Virus record (IMG/VR): IMGVR_UViG_3300020457_000001
Span: 1-42,160 of that record
Reading direction: 5' to 3' (one strand)
DNA: 42,160 nucleotides
DNA from: a virus
In this document: piece after piece, positions 1-5,311 of the stretch
How positions within the stretch are numbered: position 1 is the stretch's first letter
How the letters are laid out: each line of letters starts with the position of its first letter
Made by a program: the position numbers and the translations under genes
The notes under the pieces: model-generated
What the model was told of the DNA's origin: nothing
Database searches by the model: none
The model's input: only the letters and a program-made list of their open reading frames with translations

Positions 1-77
1 ATCATCGGAGCTGGTGCATCTGTCATCGTTATGGGTATCAGTAACATGAGTACCCGTAGAGATAGAGACACCAGAGA
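1..77. repeat. Left copy of 77-bp terminal direct repeat (circle junction)
   Basis: These 77 bases are identical to 42084-42160. A reading frame continues through the join without a break, so the two ends are the same place on a circular molecule. The length of 77 matches a common assembler k-mer, which suggests an assembly overlap rather than a physical terminal repeat of the virion DNA. Confidence 0.95.
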
Positions 78-156
78 GCTATTTAAGCGAATTAATGAAT
101 TGGAGAAATTAGTAGCGGGTTATCATCCTCCTCAACGGAATTGGCGAAAGCAGTGA
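1..156 (+). CDS. Small membrane protein, 3' part (gene starts at 42063)
   Basis: This is the downstream part of a 58-residue gene that begins with ATG at 42063 and crosses the circle junction; the TGA stop is at 154-156. The complete protein starts M-P-E-V-I-A-A-I-I-G-A-G-A-S and has one hydrophobic segment at about residues 3-20. A charged, mostly helical tail follows (R-R-D-R-D-T-R-E-L-F-K-R, then I-N-E-L-E-K-L). One transmembrane segment with a cytoplasmic coiled tail is the simplest reading. It overlaps the end of the 41879-42070 gene by 8 bases, so the two are probably co-translated. The function is unknown; small one-helix phage proteins include spanins and holin-like proteins, but nothing here proves such a role. 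Confidence 0.75.
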   Translation: MIGAGASVIVMGISNMSTRRDRDTRELFKRINELEKLVAGYHPPQRNWRKQ

Positions 157-160
157 AAAA

Positions 161-188
161 CCCCTAGCGTCCTCTAAGAAACTAGGGG
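161..188 (-). terminator. Rho-independent terminator for leftward transcription
   Basis: The inverted repeat CCCCTAG (161-167) / CTAGGGG (182-188) has a 14-base loop. On the minus strand it is followed by TTTTTC. It fits termination of leftward transcripts coming from the gene at 356-571. Confidence 0.7.
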
Positions 189-355
189 CTTCCCTGATAC
201 ATCAAGTCCCACCTCGATGGTTAATAACTTACTTGTGTGAGTAGTAAATTACTTTAAAAGTCTAATTAGTTTTGATTTTTTGGGAACTGGCGAAATAAAA
301 AAGATTAGCTAACTTTGAAATGGGTCTGCATTAGATCTGCGATTAAGAGGAATGT

Positions 356-571
356 TCAATCCCGCCTTACCCATAGCGGGATTTTTTTTAGGTTAGCTTC
401 GTAAGCTTTTTCAATTCTTTCTTCTAATTCAAGTCTTTTACTGATCGCAAATAAACCTGTATAAACGCCATGAAATTTGTGCGTCTTTTTTGCTCTTCCA
501 TCCCTCAAATACCATTTGTCCATATCCCTTGTTCGTTGTCTATCTTCTTCCAACCATTCGGGTTGATACAT
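356..571 (-). CDS. Hypothetical early protein, 71 aa
   Basis: The 71-residue soluble protein is rich in charged residues (W-L-E-E-D-R-Q-R-T-R-D-M at the start, R-L-E-L-E-E-R-I-E-K in the second half), with a helical, possibly coiled C-terminal half. I do not recognise a family. Its last codons overlap the rightward terminator at 358-389, so the convergent transcripts overlap here. Its ATG lies two bases from a possible plus-strand ATG at 570 (shared CATG), which is one reason to start the rightward neighbour further in. No clear operator palindrome is seen upstream. Confidence 0.6.
   Translation of the reverse strand: MYQPEWLEEDRQRTRDMDKWYLRDGRAKKTHKFHGVYTGLFAISKRLELEERIEKAYEANLKKIPLWVRRD
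358..389 (+). terminator. Rho-independent terminator for rightward transcription
   Basis: AATCCCGC (358-365) pairs with GCGGGATT (376-383) around a 10-base loop, and a run of eight T ends at 389. It is the likely end of the rightward transcript that crosses the circle junction. It lies inside the 3' end of the opposing 71-residue gene. Confidence 0.85.
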
Positions 572-614
572 GACTTTAAATAAATTAGTTGATTGGTTAA
601 TAGTTGAACCCTCT

Positions 615-902
615 ATGGAGCAAGAGTTAAAACTCGAACTCGAAGAGAGGGCTATTTTAATATCTGAAGACCACCAAGAGACAGCAAATTTGTGTGCTTC
701 TTTATGGAGACAGAATTGGTATAAAGACGAAATATTAAAAAATTGTCTTGGAAGAATTGGAGAGCTAGAAGGAAAATTAGTTCACATGGAAATGCAAAAA
801 TCTAGCTCTTGTTGGCAGCGTTTACTTAAAAAGGTATTTCCTCAGAAGAAGATCTCCTCCCATCCTGAGCTTGACGCTGTGCTTCAGTCTTTTGTGGATT
901 GA
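615..902 (+). CDS. Small hypothetical protein (M-E-Q-E-L-K-L-E-L type)
   Basis: The protein has 95 residues when started at ATG 615. An in-frame ATG at 570 would add 15 residues but collides with the start codon of the opposing gene. The N-terminus from 615 (M-E-Q-E-L-K-L-E-L-E-E-R-A-I-L) followed by A-N-L-C-A-S-L-W-R-Q-N-W-Y resembles a family of short helical proteins that I have seen in marine cyanophages, with no known function. The core is helical, ends in a coiled segment (R-I-G-E-L-E-G-K-L) and has a basic tail. Its 3' end overlaps the convergent SSB-like gene by 77 bases. It is one of only two rightward genes in the left block. Confidence 0.6.
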   Translation: MEQELKLELEERAILISEDHQETANLCASLWRQNWYKDEILKNCLGRIGELEGKLVHMEMQKSSSCWQRLLKKVFPQKKISSHPELDAVLQSFVD

Positions 903-1191
903 TGTTTCCAAAAGATCCATATTGACCTTCTTTACCTTTGCCGTTAACCCAGACAACTTTTACTTCTATTTCTTTTTGCTGCTCATAGTTCCAAACTGTT
1001 CCATCAACAACTTTGTCTGGATCATCCAGCAAACTCATTAAGTAATTGCAAAAAGGAGTAATTGATTCAGCAGGAATTTTTAGTCCTAGCTGACTAGGCC
1101 AATCTCCTTCTGTGTCATATTTGTTCTGTCCTACTGACCAAGTAATTGGATGAGGAAGAGCAGGTTGGAATTTGTACTCGTTTCTTGGCAT
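826..1191 (-). CDS. ssb: Probable single-stranded DNA-binding protein (SSB-like)
   Basis: The 121-residue protein ends in S-S-S-E-E-I-P-F. The acidic tip ending in I-P-F is the hallmark of bacterial-type SSB proteins and docks partner enzymes of replication and recombination. The body (about residues 1-95) is beta-rich, with aromatic residues suited to DNA stacking and a K-V-V-W-V-N-G-K-G strand pair; a flexible Q/R/S-rich linker (about 96-115) joins it to the tip. I do not recognise a standard OB-fold SSB sequence, so the call rests on the tail, the domain layout and the position directly after the ERF annealing protein in the same leftward operon. It would coat single-stranded phage DNA during replication and recombination. 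Confidence 0.7.
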   Translation of the reverse strand: MPRNEYKFQPALPHPITWSVGQNKYDTEGDWPSQLGLKIPAESITPFCNYLMSLLDDPDKVVDGTVWNYEQQKEIEVKVVWVNGKGKEGQYGSFGNINPQKTEAQRQAQDGRRSSSEEIPF

Positions 1192-1270
1192 TTTTTTGAT
1201 TGGATAAATTGCGGTTTTTTAGTTGATGAAGAACTTGCTGTGCAGCATGTTCGGCTGCTTCTGGTGTCAT
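1115..1270 (-). CDS. Possible 51-aa protein between ERF and SSB-like genes
   Basis: ATG at 1270 lies 4 bases after the ERF stop codon, close enough for coupled translation. The first part is helical (M-T-P-E-A-A-E-H-A-A-Q-Q-V-L). The second half is read out of frame with the SSB-like gene and becomes serine-rich and atypical. It could be a genuine short gene or a chance frame filling the 83-base gap. Confidence 0.25.
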   Translation of the reverse strand: MTPEAAEHAAQQVLHQLKNRNLSNQKNAKKRVQIPTCSSSSNYLVSRTEQI

Positions 1271-1274
1271 TTGC

Positions 1275-1973
1275 TCAAGCTAATTTTTCAATAGCTTGCT
1301 GCAAAAATTGACCATGTGAAGCAAGTGTTATGTGTTGTGGCGAAATTTGGTCTGCTGAAATGTTGAACTCCTGTTTAAAGGCACTCAACACCCTTGCTTT
1401 GTTTGAATCGTTTAGGGCAGAAATCTTGCCACCTATTTCTTCTCTGGCTGCTGGAGTCATAAATTTATTGTTCTTTACTTCTGTTTTTTTACCTTGTGAA
1501 TCTGGTCTGGTTGGTGTTCTGCTGATACCTGTTTTTTTTGGTAGTGGCTCTTTTACATCACCTAATTCTGTATCTTGCTCAGTGTTAGTATCCATATCTG
1601 GCTCAATCCCAAGCAACATTTTTATTGCATATCGTCTTCCATAGGTCAATCCGCCACCCCATGCAAATTGTGGTTTTGATCCCATGTTCTCAGGTAGGAA
1701 AAGAGGCATTTCGCTTTTAATTTCTTCTCCAGACTCAACATGAATTAAACGGGTAACAATTAAAGTTTGACCATGATCGTTATAAGCTTGAGGCTGAATA
1801 AGAATCAGACCATTAGCATGTAGAACAGGTTGAATTGATGAAATTAAATTTTCTAATGAGCAATATTTATATTGATACTTACCCATCCCTGCTGTCTTGT
1901 CTTTTTTAAGATCAGGCAGTTGTTTTTGAAAGTTTAGAAGTGACTCATAGAGAGTCTTGTTTTTTTGTGCCAT
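1275..1973 (-). CDS. erf: ERF-family single-strand annealing protein
   Basis: The 232-residue protein matches the ERF (essential recombination function) family of phage single-strand annealing proteins, which pair complementary strands during recombination-dependent replication and genome circularisation. Features seen are Y-Q-Y-K-Y-C-S-L-E-N-L-I at about 33-44, H-A-N-G-L-I-L at 51-57, and the signature G-G-G-L-T-Y-G-R-R-Y-A-I-K-M-L-L-G-I near residues 105-122. A charged linker and a small C-terminal helical domain follow. It is first in a leftward unit with its own operator-bearing promoter (1995-2025), and the leader carries the TCAACCACA element one base before ATG with no Shine-Dalgarno sequence. 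An SSB-like protein follows downstream. Confidence 0.9.
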   Translation of the reverse strand: MAQKNKTLYESLLNFQKQLPDLKKDKTAGMGKYQYKYCSLENLISSIQPVLHANGLILIQPQAYNDHGQTLIVTRLIHVESGEEIKSEMPLFLPENMGSKPQFAWGGGLTYGRRYAIKMLLGIEPDMDTNTEQDTELGDVKEPLPKKTGISRTPTRPDSQGKKTEVKNNKFMTPAAREEIGGKISALNDSNKARVLSAFKQEFNISADQISPQHITLASHGQFLQQAIEKLA

Positions 1974-1974
1974 G

Positions 1975-2025
1975 TGTGGTTGAAGTGAACTATTTAATCT
2001 TAATAAGCTAAATACTTATTGTCAA
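1975..2025 (-). promoter_or_regulatory. Early promoter/operator and leader element of ERF gene
   Basis: Reading the minus strand: TTGACA (-35, 2025-2020), a 17-base spacer, TAAGAT (-10, 2002-1997) inside an operator-like palindrome (1995-2010, one arm slightly degenerate). The leader element TCAACCACA (1983-1975) follows, almost touching the ATG. The -35 box overlaps the last codons of the upstream RusA gene. Confidence 0.75.
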
Positions 2026-2480
2026 TAAGATAAAGCAAAAGGTGTTATAAAAATGTTTGCTCCCAATAGTTCATCTTCCTTTGCATATTTTTTTATGGCT
2101 TTTAATGATACCACTAAACTGTCATCCTTAATAACAGTTCCTCCTGCTTTAGCTGATAAGCCATCTAAAGTTGATCTGCATAATTTATCTATGTCTCCTG
2201 TTGCGGAACTTGTTACAAACTCAGGTGCTTTTTGTTTTAATTTGTTTGCATTTTTTCCTGTTCCAAAATGACTCTTTGGTCTAGCAAATAAAAACACAAT
2301 TTCTATTTCTACAGCTCTATCAATTACTGATCCTTCATAATGATCTATGGCAGCAGCTCGGACATCTTGCCGCCACGGTTTAACTTTCTTGCTGTTCTCA
2401 ATCATAATTCCATGACCAATATGTCTCTTGCTTCCTTGTGGAGCTGGAAGACCTCGAACAGGAATAAAAATCTTATCCAT
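2022..2480 (-). CDS. rusA: RusA-type Holliday junction resolvase
   Basis: The 152-residue protein has the RusA endonuclease pattern: an N-terminal strand with G-L-P-A-P-Q-G-S-K, a central F-L-F-A-R-P-K-S strand, then G-D-I-D-K-L (D96, D98, K99), S-T-L-D-G-L, and K-D-D-S-L-V-V (D119/D120). These acidic residues match the metal-binding catalytic set of RusA, which cuts four-way junctions. Length is near that of the family (about 120-150). The start codon overlaps the stop of the nuclease gene upstream by one base, so it belongs to the leftward replication operon. It would resolve branched DNA before packaging. Confidence 0.9.
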   Translation of the reverse strand: MDKIFIPVRGLPAPQGSKRHIGHGIMIENSKKVKPWRQDVRAAAIDHYEGSVIDRAVEIEIVFLFARPKSHFGTGKNANKLKQKAPEFVTSSATGDIDKLCRSTLDGLSAKAGGTVIKDDSLVVSLKAIKKYAKEDELLGANIFITPFALSY

Positions 2481-3157
2481 TAAAAAACTTCAACCTTTTC
2501 TTCAAAAGCTTCCCAAGCTTCTTTCCATTTCAATCGACAAGTTAAAGGATCTTGCTCTTCTCCAAAAACACATTTCCCCGGTCTTGCCCAAACTGTTCTG
2601 CAACTATCAACCACAATTCCATGATGGTTTGCAAGTGCGTCAACGTAACTTCCTAATTGAGCATCTGTTGAATAGGGTCTGGCGTTTTTCTTTGATTGCG
2701 TTTTTAGATCAATTAAAACTAGCTTTTGCAATTTGTGGTCATAACCCAAAAGATCAAATTGACCGCCTACTGACTTTTCTAAATCAGCCAGCATATATTC
2801 AACTGCGAGAGGTTCAAAGTTCAACCAATATTCATTTTCTAAAAGTGGCTTTGTCCATTCTTCATAATCACCGGGATCAGGATTCTTTTCACCCAACATC
2901 CTTTGCTGTAAACACCAATGCACCTTTTCGCCTCTGGGCTGCCAGATGTGTCTGTATCTTTCAATGTTTGCTAAAGCCTCTGGACTTTTTTGACTTGCAA
3001 TTTGTGTTGTAGAAAAAGCTAACCATTCGCCTGTTGGTTCCCAACAATACTGGTGGCGTTCTTCATCCCGATACATGGGCAGTGGTTTTAGGTTTAGATG
3101 ACTCCAAGCAGGATTGCGGTACAAGCTCGGATTGTTACCTAGTTCTTGATATTTCAT
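2480..3157 (-). CDS. PD-(D/E)XK nuclease (RecB/Cas4-like exonuclease)
   Basis: The 225-residue protein carries the core of the PD-(D/E)XK superfamily: E120 in a helix (E-P-L-A-V-E), D135 in G-G-Q-F-D-L-L-G, D150-x-K152 in L-I-D-L-K-T, and a Q-x-x-x-Y motif at 167-171 (Q-L-G-S-Y). That last motif is typical of RecB/Cas4/lambda-exonuclease-type enzymes. Next to an annealing protein it probably supplies 5'-end resection, making the single strands that ERF and the SSB-like protein handle. It overlaps the winged-helix gene upstream by 4 bases (ATGA). A long open frame lies antisense to it but lacks any domain. Confidence 0.85.
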   Translation of the reverse strand: MKYQELGNNPSLYRNPAWSHLNLKPLPMYRDEERHQYCWEPTGEWLAFSTTQIASQKSPEALANIERYRHIWQPRGEKVHWCLQQRMLGEKNPDPGDYEEWTKPLLENEYWLNFEPLAVEYMLADLEKSVGGQFDLLGYDHKLQKLVLIDLKTQSKKNARPYSTDAQLGSYVDALANHHGIVVDSCRTVWARPGKCVFGEEQDPLTCRLKWKEAWEAFEEKVEVF

Positions 3158-3498
3158 TGTTCAACTCCATGCTGGGTTGCAAAATAAACTCTTGCAGTTC
3201 GACCACTGCTTGTCGTTCTTCTTAGTGGTTTGTCTGTTTCTGGATCGTTTTGAAATTCAACATAAGGCGGTTGGCATGTAATTAAATCTCGTAAACGTGC
3301 AGAAGCCGTTTGATGTTTCATGCCAAGAATTTTTTCAACTTCATCACAAGTCAATCCAAAAGGACTCGACTTAACGGCATGTAAAACATCTCGGCACATT
3401 CCGTTGAGTTGATCAGCAATGCTTTCGGCTGCATCAATTGATGGCTCTGTGTGATTATGCGGAGCTGTCGAATAATTAAAAAGGTCTGTTTGGTTCAT
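3154..3498 (-). CDS. Winged-helix DNA-binding protein
   Basis: The 114-residue protein has an N-terminal acidic stretch and a helix-turn-helix at about 50-80 (G-L-T-C-D-E-V-E-K-I-L-G-M-K-H-Q-T-A-S-A-R-L-R-D-L). A wing-like beta hairpin rich in R and T follows (R-R-T-T-S-S-G-R-T-A-R-V-Y). This is the MarR/replication-protein type of winged helix found in many phage early operons. It could bind the replication origin or act as a regulator. Overlaps of 4 bases on both sides show translational coupling with the nuclease and the 90-residue protein. Confidence 0.7.
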   Translation of the reverse strand: MNQTDLFNYSTAPHNHTEPSIDAAESIADQLNGMCRDVLHAVKSSPFGLTCDEVEKILGMKHQTASARLRDLITCQPPYVEFQNDPETDKPLRRTTSSGRTARVYFATQHGVEQ

Positions 3499-3767
3499 GC
3501 TGGAAAATCTTTAGGGTCTACAAGTTCTACTGATTCAGATGGTGGTGTTTCTTCACGTGCCAAGTTCCGAAACCTGACACCTTCGTAACCTCTGGGGAAG
3601 ATCGCTAGGTTTGAATTTGCATCATCAATACATCTCTGAGCACCCGGACTTGGTTGATCTAAATCTTCCAATGTCCATTCTGTTCTTTCAGGATTTGAAG
3701 GATTAGGAGCTTTAAGCCCTCTCTTAAGCAATTTGATGACTGATGCTCTGTCATATAGCGGTTCCAT
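3495..3767 (-). CDS. Hypothetical early protein, 90 aa
   Basis: The 90-residue soluble protein begins with a helix suited to binding (Y-D-R-A-S-V-I-K-L-L-K-R-G-L) and continues with a Pro/Asp-rich, poorly structured part. No family is recognised. It is tightly packed between the replication-type protein (1-base overlap at the start) and the winged-helix protein, so a role as an accessory replication factor is plausible but not shown. Confidence 0.65.
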   Translation of the reverse strand: MEPLYDRASVIKLLKRGLKAPNPSNPERTEWTLEDLDQPSPGAQRCIDDANSNLAIFPRGYEGVRFRNLAREETPPSESVELVDPKDFPA

Positions 3768-4348
3768 TATTCAAAGCCTCTGGACGCTGTAAAGACTCTC
3801 TGAGCTGGATGTCCTGTTGTTGGTTCAGGATTCCATGAAGTTGTTTTTGCTTTTGCAAAAGTTTCGTAATTTTGCAACGTGATACTTTGCCACTCGTTTG
3901 CAATTGCCAAAGTGATTTGATCTTTCACAGCATCTTCACCATATTTCTTTTTTATCCCTATCAAACCTTTTTCACCCATCAACAAATTGAAAGCTGCTTC
4001 TGTCTTTTTCCCTTTCTTTGAGTGCCAAAAATCAACAATCAAACTAGATGCAGATTCAAGTTCAAAAGGGATCAGGTCAGCACTAAACTTAAACCTCTTT
4101 TTTTTCAAATTTTCTTTTTCCTTATTTATACTATTAGGTACTCTATTAGTATTAGATAAAATACCTCCCTCTTTTTTTGTTTCTCTCTCTCTTTCGTTCG
4201 GTATTTTAAGGGTATCACATGCGTCAACCCCTAAAAAATGGGTTTCTAGTGAATAGTTTATAAAAGCAGTCATTGACATGTAGCTGGGCTTTTTAGCTAA
4301 ACAATGCTGCATCACTTTGTGTTTAATTCGTATACTGTTTGTGGTCAT
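3767..4348 (-). CDS. Probable phage replication protein (initiator/loader type)
   Basis: The 193-residue protein is the first gene of the large leftward replication operon. It has an N-terminal helical part with a possible ribbon-helix-helix or HTH element (residues 1-40), a Lys/Asn-rich linker (60-85) and a C-terminal domain (about 90-190) with F-W-H-S-K-K-G-K-K-T-E-A-A-F and I-T-L-A-I-A-N-E-W-Q-S-I. That C-terminal pattern is seen in uncharacterised replication-block proteins of phages. No helicase, primase or polymerase exists elsewhere in the genome, so a protein that recruits the host replisome to the origin is expected, and this is the best candidate. Function is inferred from position. 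The leader carries TCAACCACA 13 bases before ATG. Confidence 0.55.
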   Translation of the reverse strand: MTTNSIRIKHKVMQHCLAKKPSYMSMTAFINYSLETHFLGVDACDTLKIPNERERETKKEGGILSNTNRVPNSINKEKENLKKKRFKFSADLIPFELESASSLIVDFWHSKKGKKTEAAFNLLMGEKGLIGIKKKYGEDAVKDQITLAIANEWQSITLQNYETFAKAKTTSWNPEPTTGHPAQRVFTASRGFE

Positions 4349-4361
4349 TGTGTACTCAGTT

Positions 4362-4418
4362 TGTGGTTGATTTGTGTAAGAAGCGTACTAATTATGCTAC
4401 ATGCAGTTTTAATGTCAA
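4362..4418 (-). promoter_or_regulatory. Promoter and leader element of the replication operon
   Basis: Minus strand: TTGACA (4418-4413), 16-base spacer, CATAAT (4396-4391), leader element TCAACCACA (4370-4362). Unlike its relatives it lacks the palindrome over the -10 box. It keeps a TAATCCTA half-site just before the -35 box. The leader and start region form an imperfect tandem repeat (about 4335-4357 and 4358-4380). Confidence 0.65.
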
Positions 4419-4452
4419 TAGGATTATCTGATAAGAAAGTTATTTGTTTTTT

Positions 4453-4480
4453 TTGAGGGGTTTGCAACAATGTGTATAAT
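4453..4480 (+). promoter_or_regulatory. Rightward promoter, divergent from the replication operon
   Basis: TTGAGG (4453-4458), 16-base spacer, perfect TATAAT (4475-4480) on the plus strand. It points at the 51-residue gene starting at 4513, which has AGAGG about 9 bases before its ATG. A short hairpin AGCTT/AAGCT lies in the leader. Confidence 0.65.
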
Positions 4481-4512
4481 TAGCTTGACCTGAAGCTCAG
4501 AGGCATTTGCCA

Positions 4513-4668
4513 ATGACCACTAGGACGCAACAAATAAAAAAAGACCTCCAATGCTATGGAGTAGACCCTTTTCAAATTGCAGCAGAAGCAATTGAACGGG
4601 GTGATCGTTTAGCCCTTCAAGTCAAACGATTAGAAGCAATAGTCAATCAGGCTTCATTCAACGCTTGA
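4513..4668 (+). CDS. Small rightward early protein, 51 aa
   Basis: The protein starts M-T-T-R-T-Q-Q-I-K-K-D-L and is one helical domain with a coiled C-terminal part (L-A-L-Q-V-K-R-L-E-A-I-V). A good promoter and Shine-Dalgarno sequence precede it. It runs against the RHH gene, and the two overlap by 22 bases at their 3' ends. It is the only rightward gene in the middle of the leftward early block, a position often held by a regulator, but no DNA-binding motif is convincing. Function unknown. Confidence 0.6.
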   Translation: MTTRTQQIKKDLQCYGVDPFQIAAEAIERGDRLALQVKRLEAIVNQASFNA

Positions 4669-4808
4669 TCTATTAGACCTCTAACAATTTCGCTATTGCT
4701 TACACCAGCAGCAACAGCCAACTGGTTGACTTTATTTTTTACTTCTGGTGTGACGCTGGTTTGTAGGATCTCGCTCCAAAGTTCAGATCCTCTTGCTTTG
4801 TTTGGCAT
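4647..4808 (-). CDS. Ribbon-helix-helix (CopG/Arc-like) regulator
   Basis: The 53-residue protein has the layout of an RHH transcription factor: a strand (I-L-Q-T-S-V-T-P, about 14-21), helix 1 (E-V-K-N-K-V-N-Q-L-A-V-A-A-G), a turn with S-N-S-E, and helix 2 (I-V-R-G-L-I-D-Q-A-L). Such proteins dimerise and bind short palindromes with the paired strands in the major groove. It is the best candidate in the genome for the protein that reads the repeated TAATCTTAnTAAGATTA operators. Its own -10 region contains TTAATCTTAA, so self-regulation is likely. Binding to these sites is inference. Confidence 0.75.
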   Translation of the reverse strand: MPNKARGSELWSEILQTSVTPEVKNKVNQLAVAAGVSNSEIVRGLIDQALNEA

Positions 4809-4823
4809 AATTAGTTCCTGTTA

Positions 4824-4852
4824 ATCTTAATAATATAATAAAAAACCTGAAA
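4824..4852 (-). promoter_or_regulatory. Weak promoter with operator half-site before RHH gene
   Basis: TAAGAT (4829-4824 on the minus strand) sits in TTAATCTTAA. A 17-base spacer leads to TTTCAG (4852-4847), a poor -35 box. It resembles the other early promoters but is weaker and lacks the TCAACCACA leader element. Confidence 0.45.
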
Positions 4853-4873
4853 AGCTATTGCCTCGCAGGTTTT
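4842..4873 (-). terminator. Terminator after the 76-aa early gene
   Basis: AAAACCTG (4842-4849) pairs with CAGGTTTT (4866-4873) across a 16-base loop. On the minus strand a T-rich stretch follows. It ends the leftward transcript of 4884-5114 and abuts the RHH promoter. Confidence 0.7.
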
Positions 4874-4883
4874 GGTGTTTTGT

Positions 4884-5114
4884 TTAGTAGTTCAATCCTA
4901 CTGTGTGCTTAGTGCAAGACCAGGTAAGACCTTCTTTTTTTGCGTCTGCAATAAGTTCGTTCTTCTCGTCTTCTGAATAAGCATGTTCATCCCATTTGTT
5001 AGTTGTGATGAACCAGTAGTAACTTGGATTCTCTTCCGCATATTTTTCCTCTCTTGCTTGGATGTCAAGTTGTTCGAGGTGGCGGTTTAAATCTGATTCA
5101 ACTGGGCAAGACAT
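4884..5114 (-). CDS. Hypothetical early protein, 76 aa
   Basis: The 76-residue acidic, soluble protein has a helical N-terminal half (L-N-R-H-L-E-Q-L-D-I-Q-A-R-E-E) and a W/Y-rich centre (P-S-Y-Y-W-F-I-T-T-N-K-W-D). No family is recognised. It is a single-gene unit with its own operator promoter and terminator, a pattern typical of phage early host-takeover genes. The leader element TCAACCACA touches the ATG directly (5123-5115), and no Shine-Dalgarno sequence is present. Confidence 0.65.
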   Translation of the reverse strand: MSCPVESDLNRHLEQLDIQAREEKYAEENPSYYWFITTNKWDEHAYSEDEKNELIADAKKEGLTWSCTKHTVGLNY

Positions 5115-5167
5115 TGTGGTTGATGTGTAACTGATTTAATCTTATTAAGATTATTGGATAATGTCAA
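5115..5167 (-). promoter_or_regulatory. Early promoter/operator and leader element
   Basis: Minus strand: TTGACA (5167-5162), 17-base spacer, TAAGAT (5144-5139) within the perfect palindrome TAATCTTATTAAGATTA (5137-5153). A second half-site TAATCTTA lies directly upstream of the -35 box. TCAACCACA (5123-5115) is the whole gap to the ATG of the 76-residue gene. Confidence 0.8.
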
Positions 5168-5201
5168 TAAGATTAATTATTTATTACGGATCCGTCATAT
5201 T

Positions 5202-5267
5202 AGGGGCTTGTTCTGAAGTGGCTTAAGAAGAACCTCAACCACGGGATTCTTCAAATCAGCAAGCCCC
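5202..5267 (-). ncRNA. Candidate structured small RNA with GUGGUUGA loop
   Basis: This non-coding stretch folds into one long hairpin. The outer stem is GGGGCTTG (5203-5210) with CAAGCCCC (5260-5267), continued by CTGA/TCAG (5213-5216, 5256-5259). The upper stem is GAAGAACC (5227-5234) with GGxxTTCTTC. The apical loop (5235-5242) is TCAACCAC on the plus strand, so a minus-strand RNA would show GUGGUUGA. That is the exact complement of the leader element UCAACCAC of six early mRNAs. A minus-strand promoter (5274-5302) would start transcription at the foot of the stem. If the plus strand is transcribed instead, the loop would copy the leader element and could act as a decoy. No terminator T-run follows the stem. 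Confidence 0.5.
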
Positions 5268-5273
5268 GTTCTT

Positions 5274-5302
5274 ATTCTAATTGAGATTAGAAGAATTTCC
5301 AA
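5274..5302 (-). promoter_or_regulatory. Promoter for the candidate hairpin RNA
   Basis: Minus strand: TTGGAA (5302-5297), 17-base spacer, TAGAAT (5279-5274). Start of transcription is expected about 7 bases further, at 5267, the first G of the hairpin. The -10 region overlaps a palindrome TTCTAAT-TGAG-ATTAGAA, a variant of the early operator. Confidence 0.5.
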
Positions 5303-5311
5303 TAATCCTTA

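Noticed and set aside
1-77. True physical direct terminal repeat of the virion
   Set aside because: The repeat is exactly 77 bases and sits inside a small gene; an assembler overlap on a circular map explains it more simply.
1330-1644. 104-codon open frame on the plus strand
   Set aside because: Antisense shadow of the ERF gene with no recognisable feature.
2607-2615. Another exact TCAACCACA, on the plus strand
   Set aside because: It lies inside the nuclease gene in the opposite orientation to the transcript and with no promoter; one chance copy is not surprising.
2428-3012. 194-codon open frame on the plus strand
   Set aside because: It lies antisense to the PD-(D/E)XK nuclease and RusA genes, which have clear catalytic motifs; no promoter or ribosome site.
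5186-5195. Palindrome ACGGATCCGT as terminator of the hairpin RNA or restriction-avoidance site
   Set aside because: The 10-base palindrome has no loop or T-run, so it cannot be a terminator; one such site alone gives no further argument.
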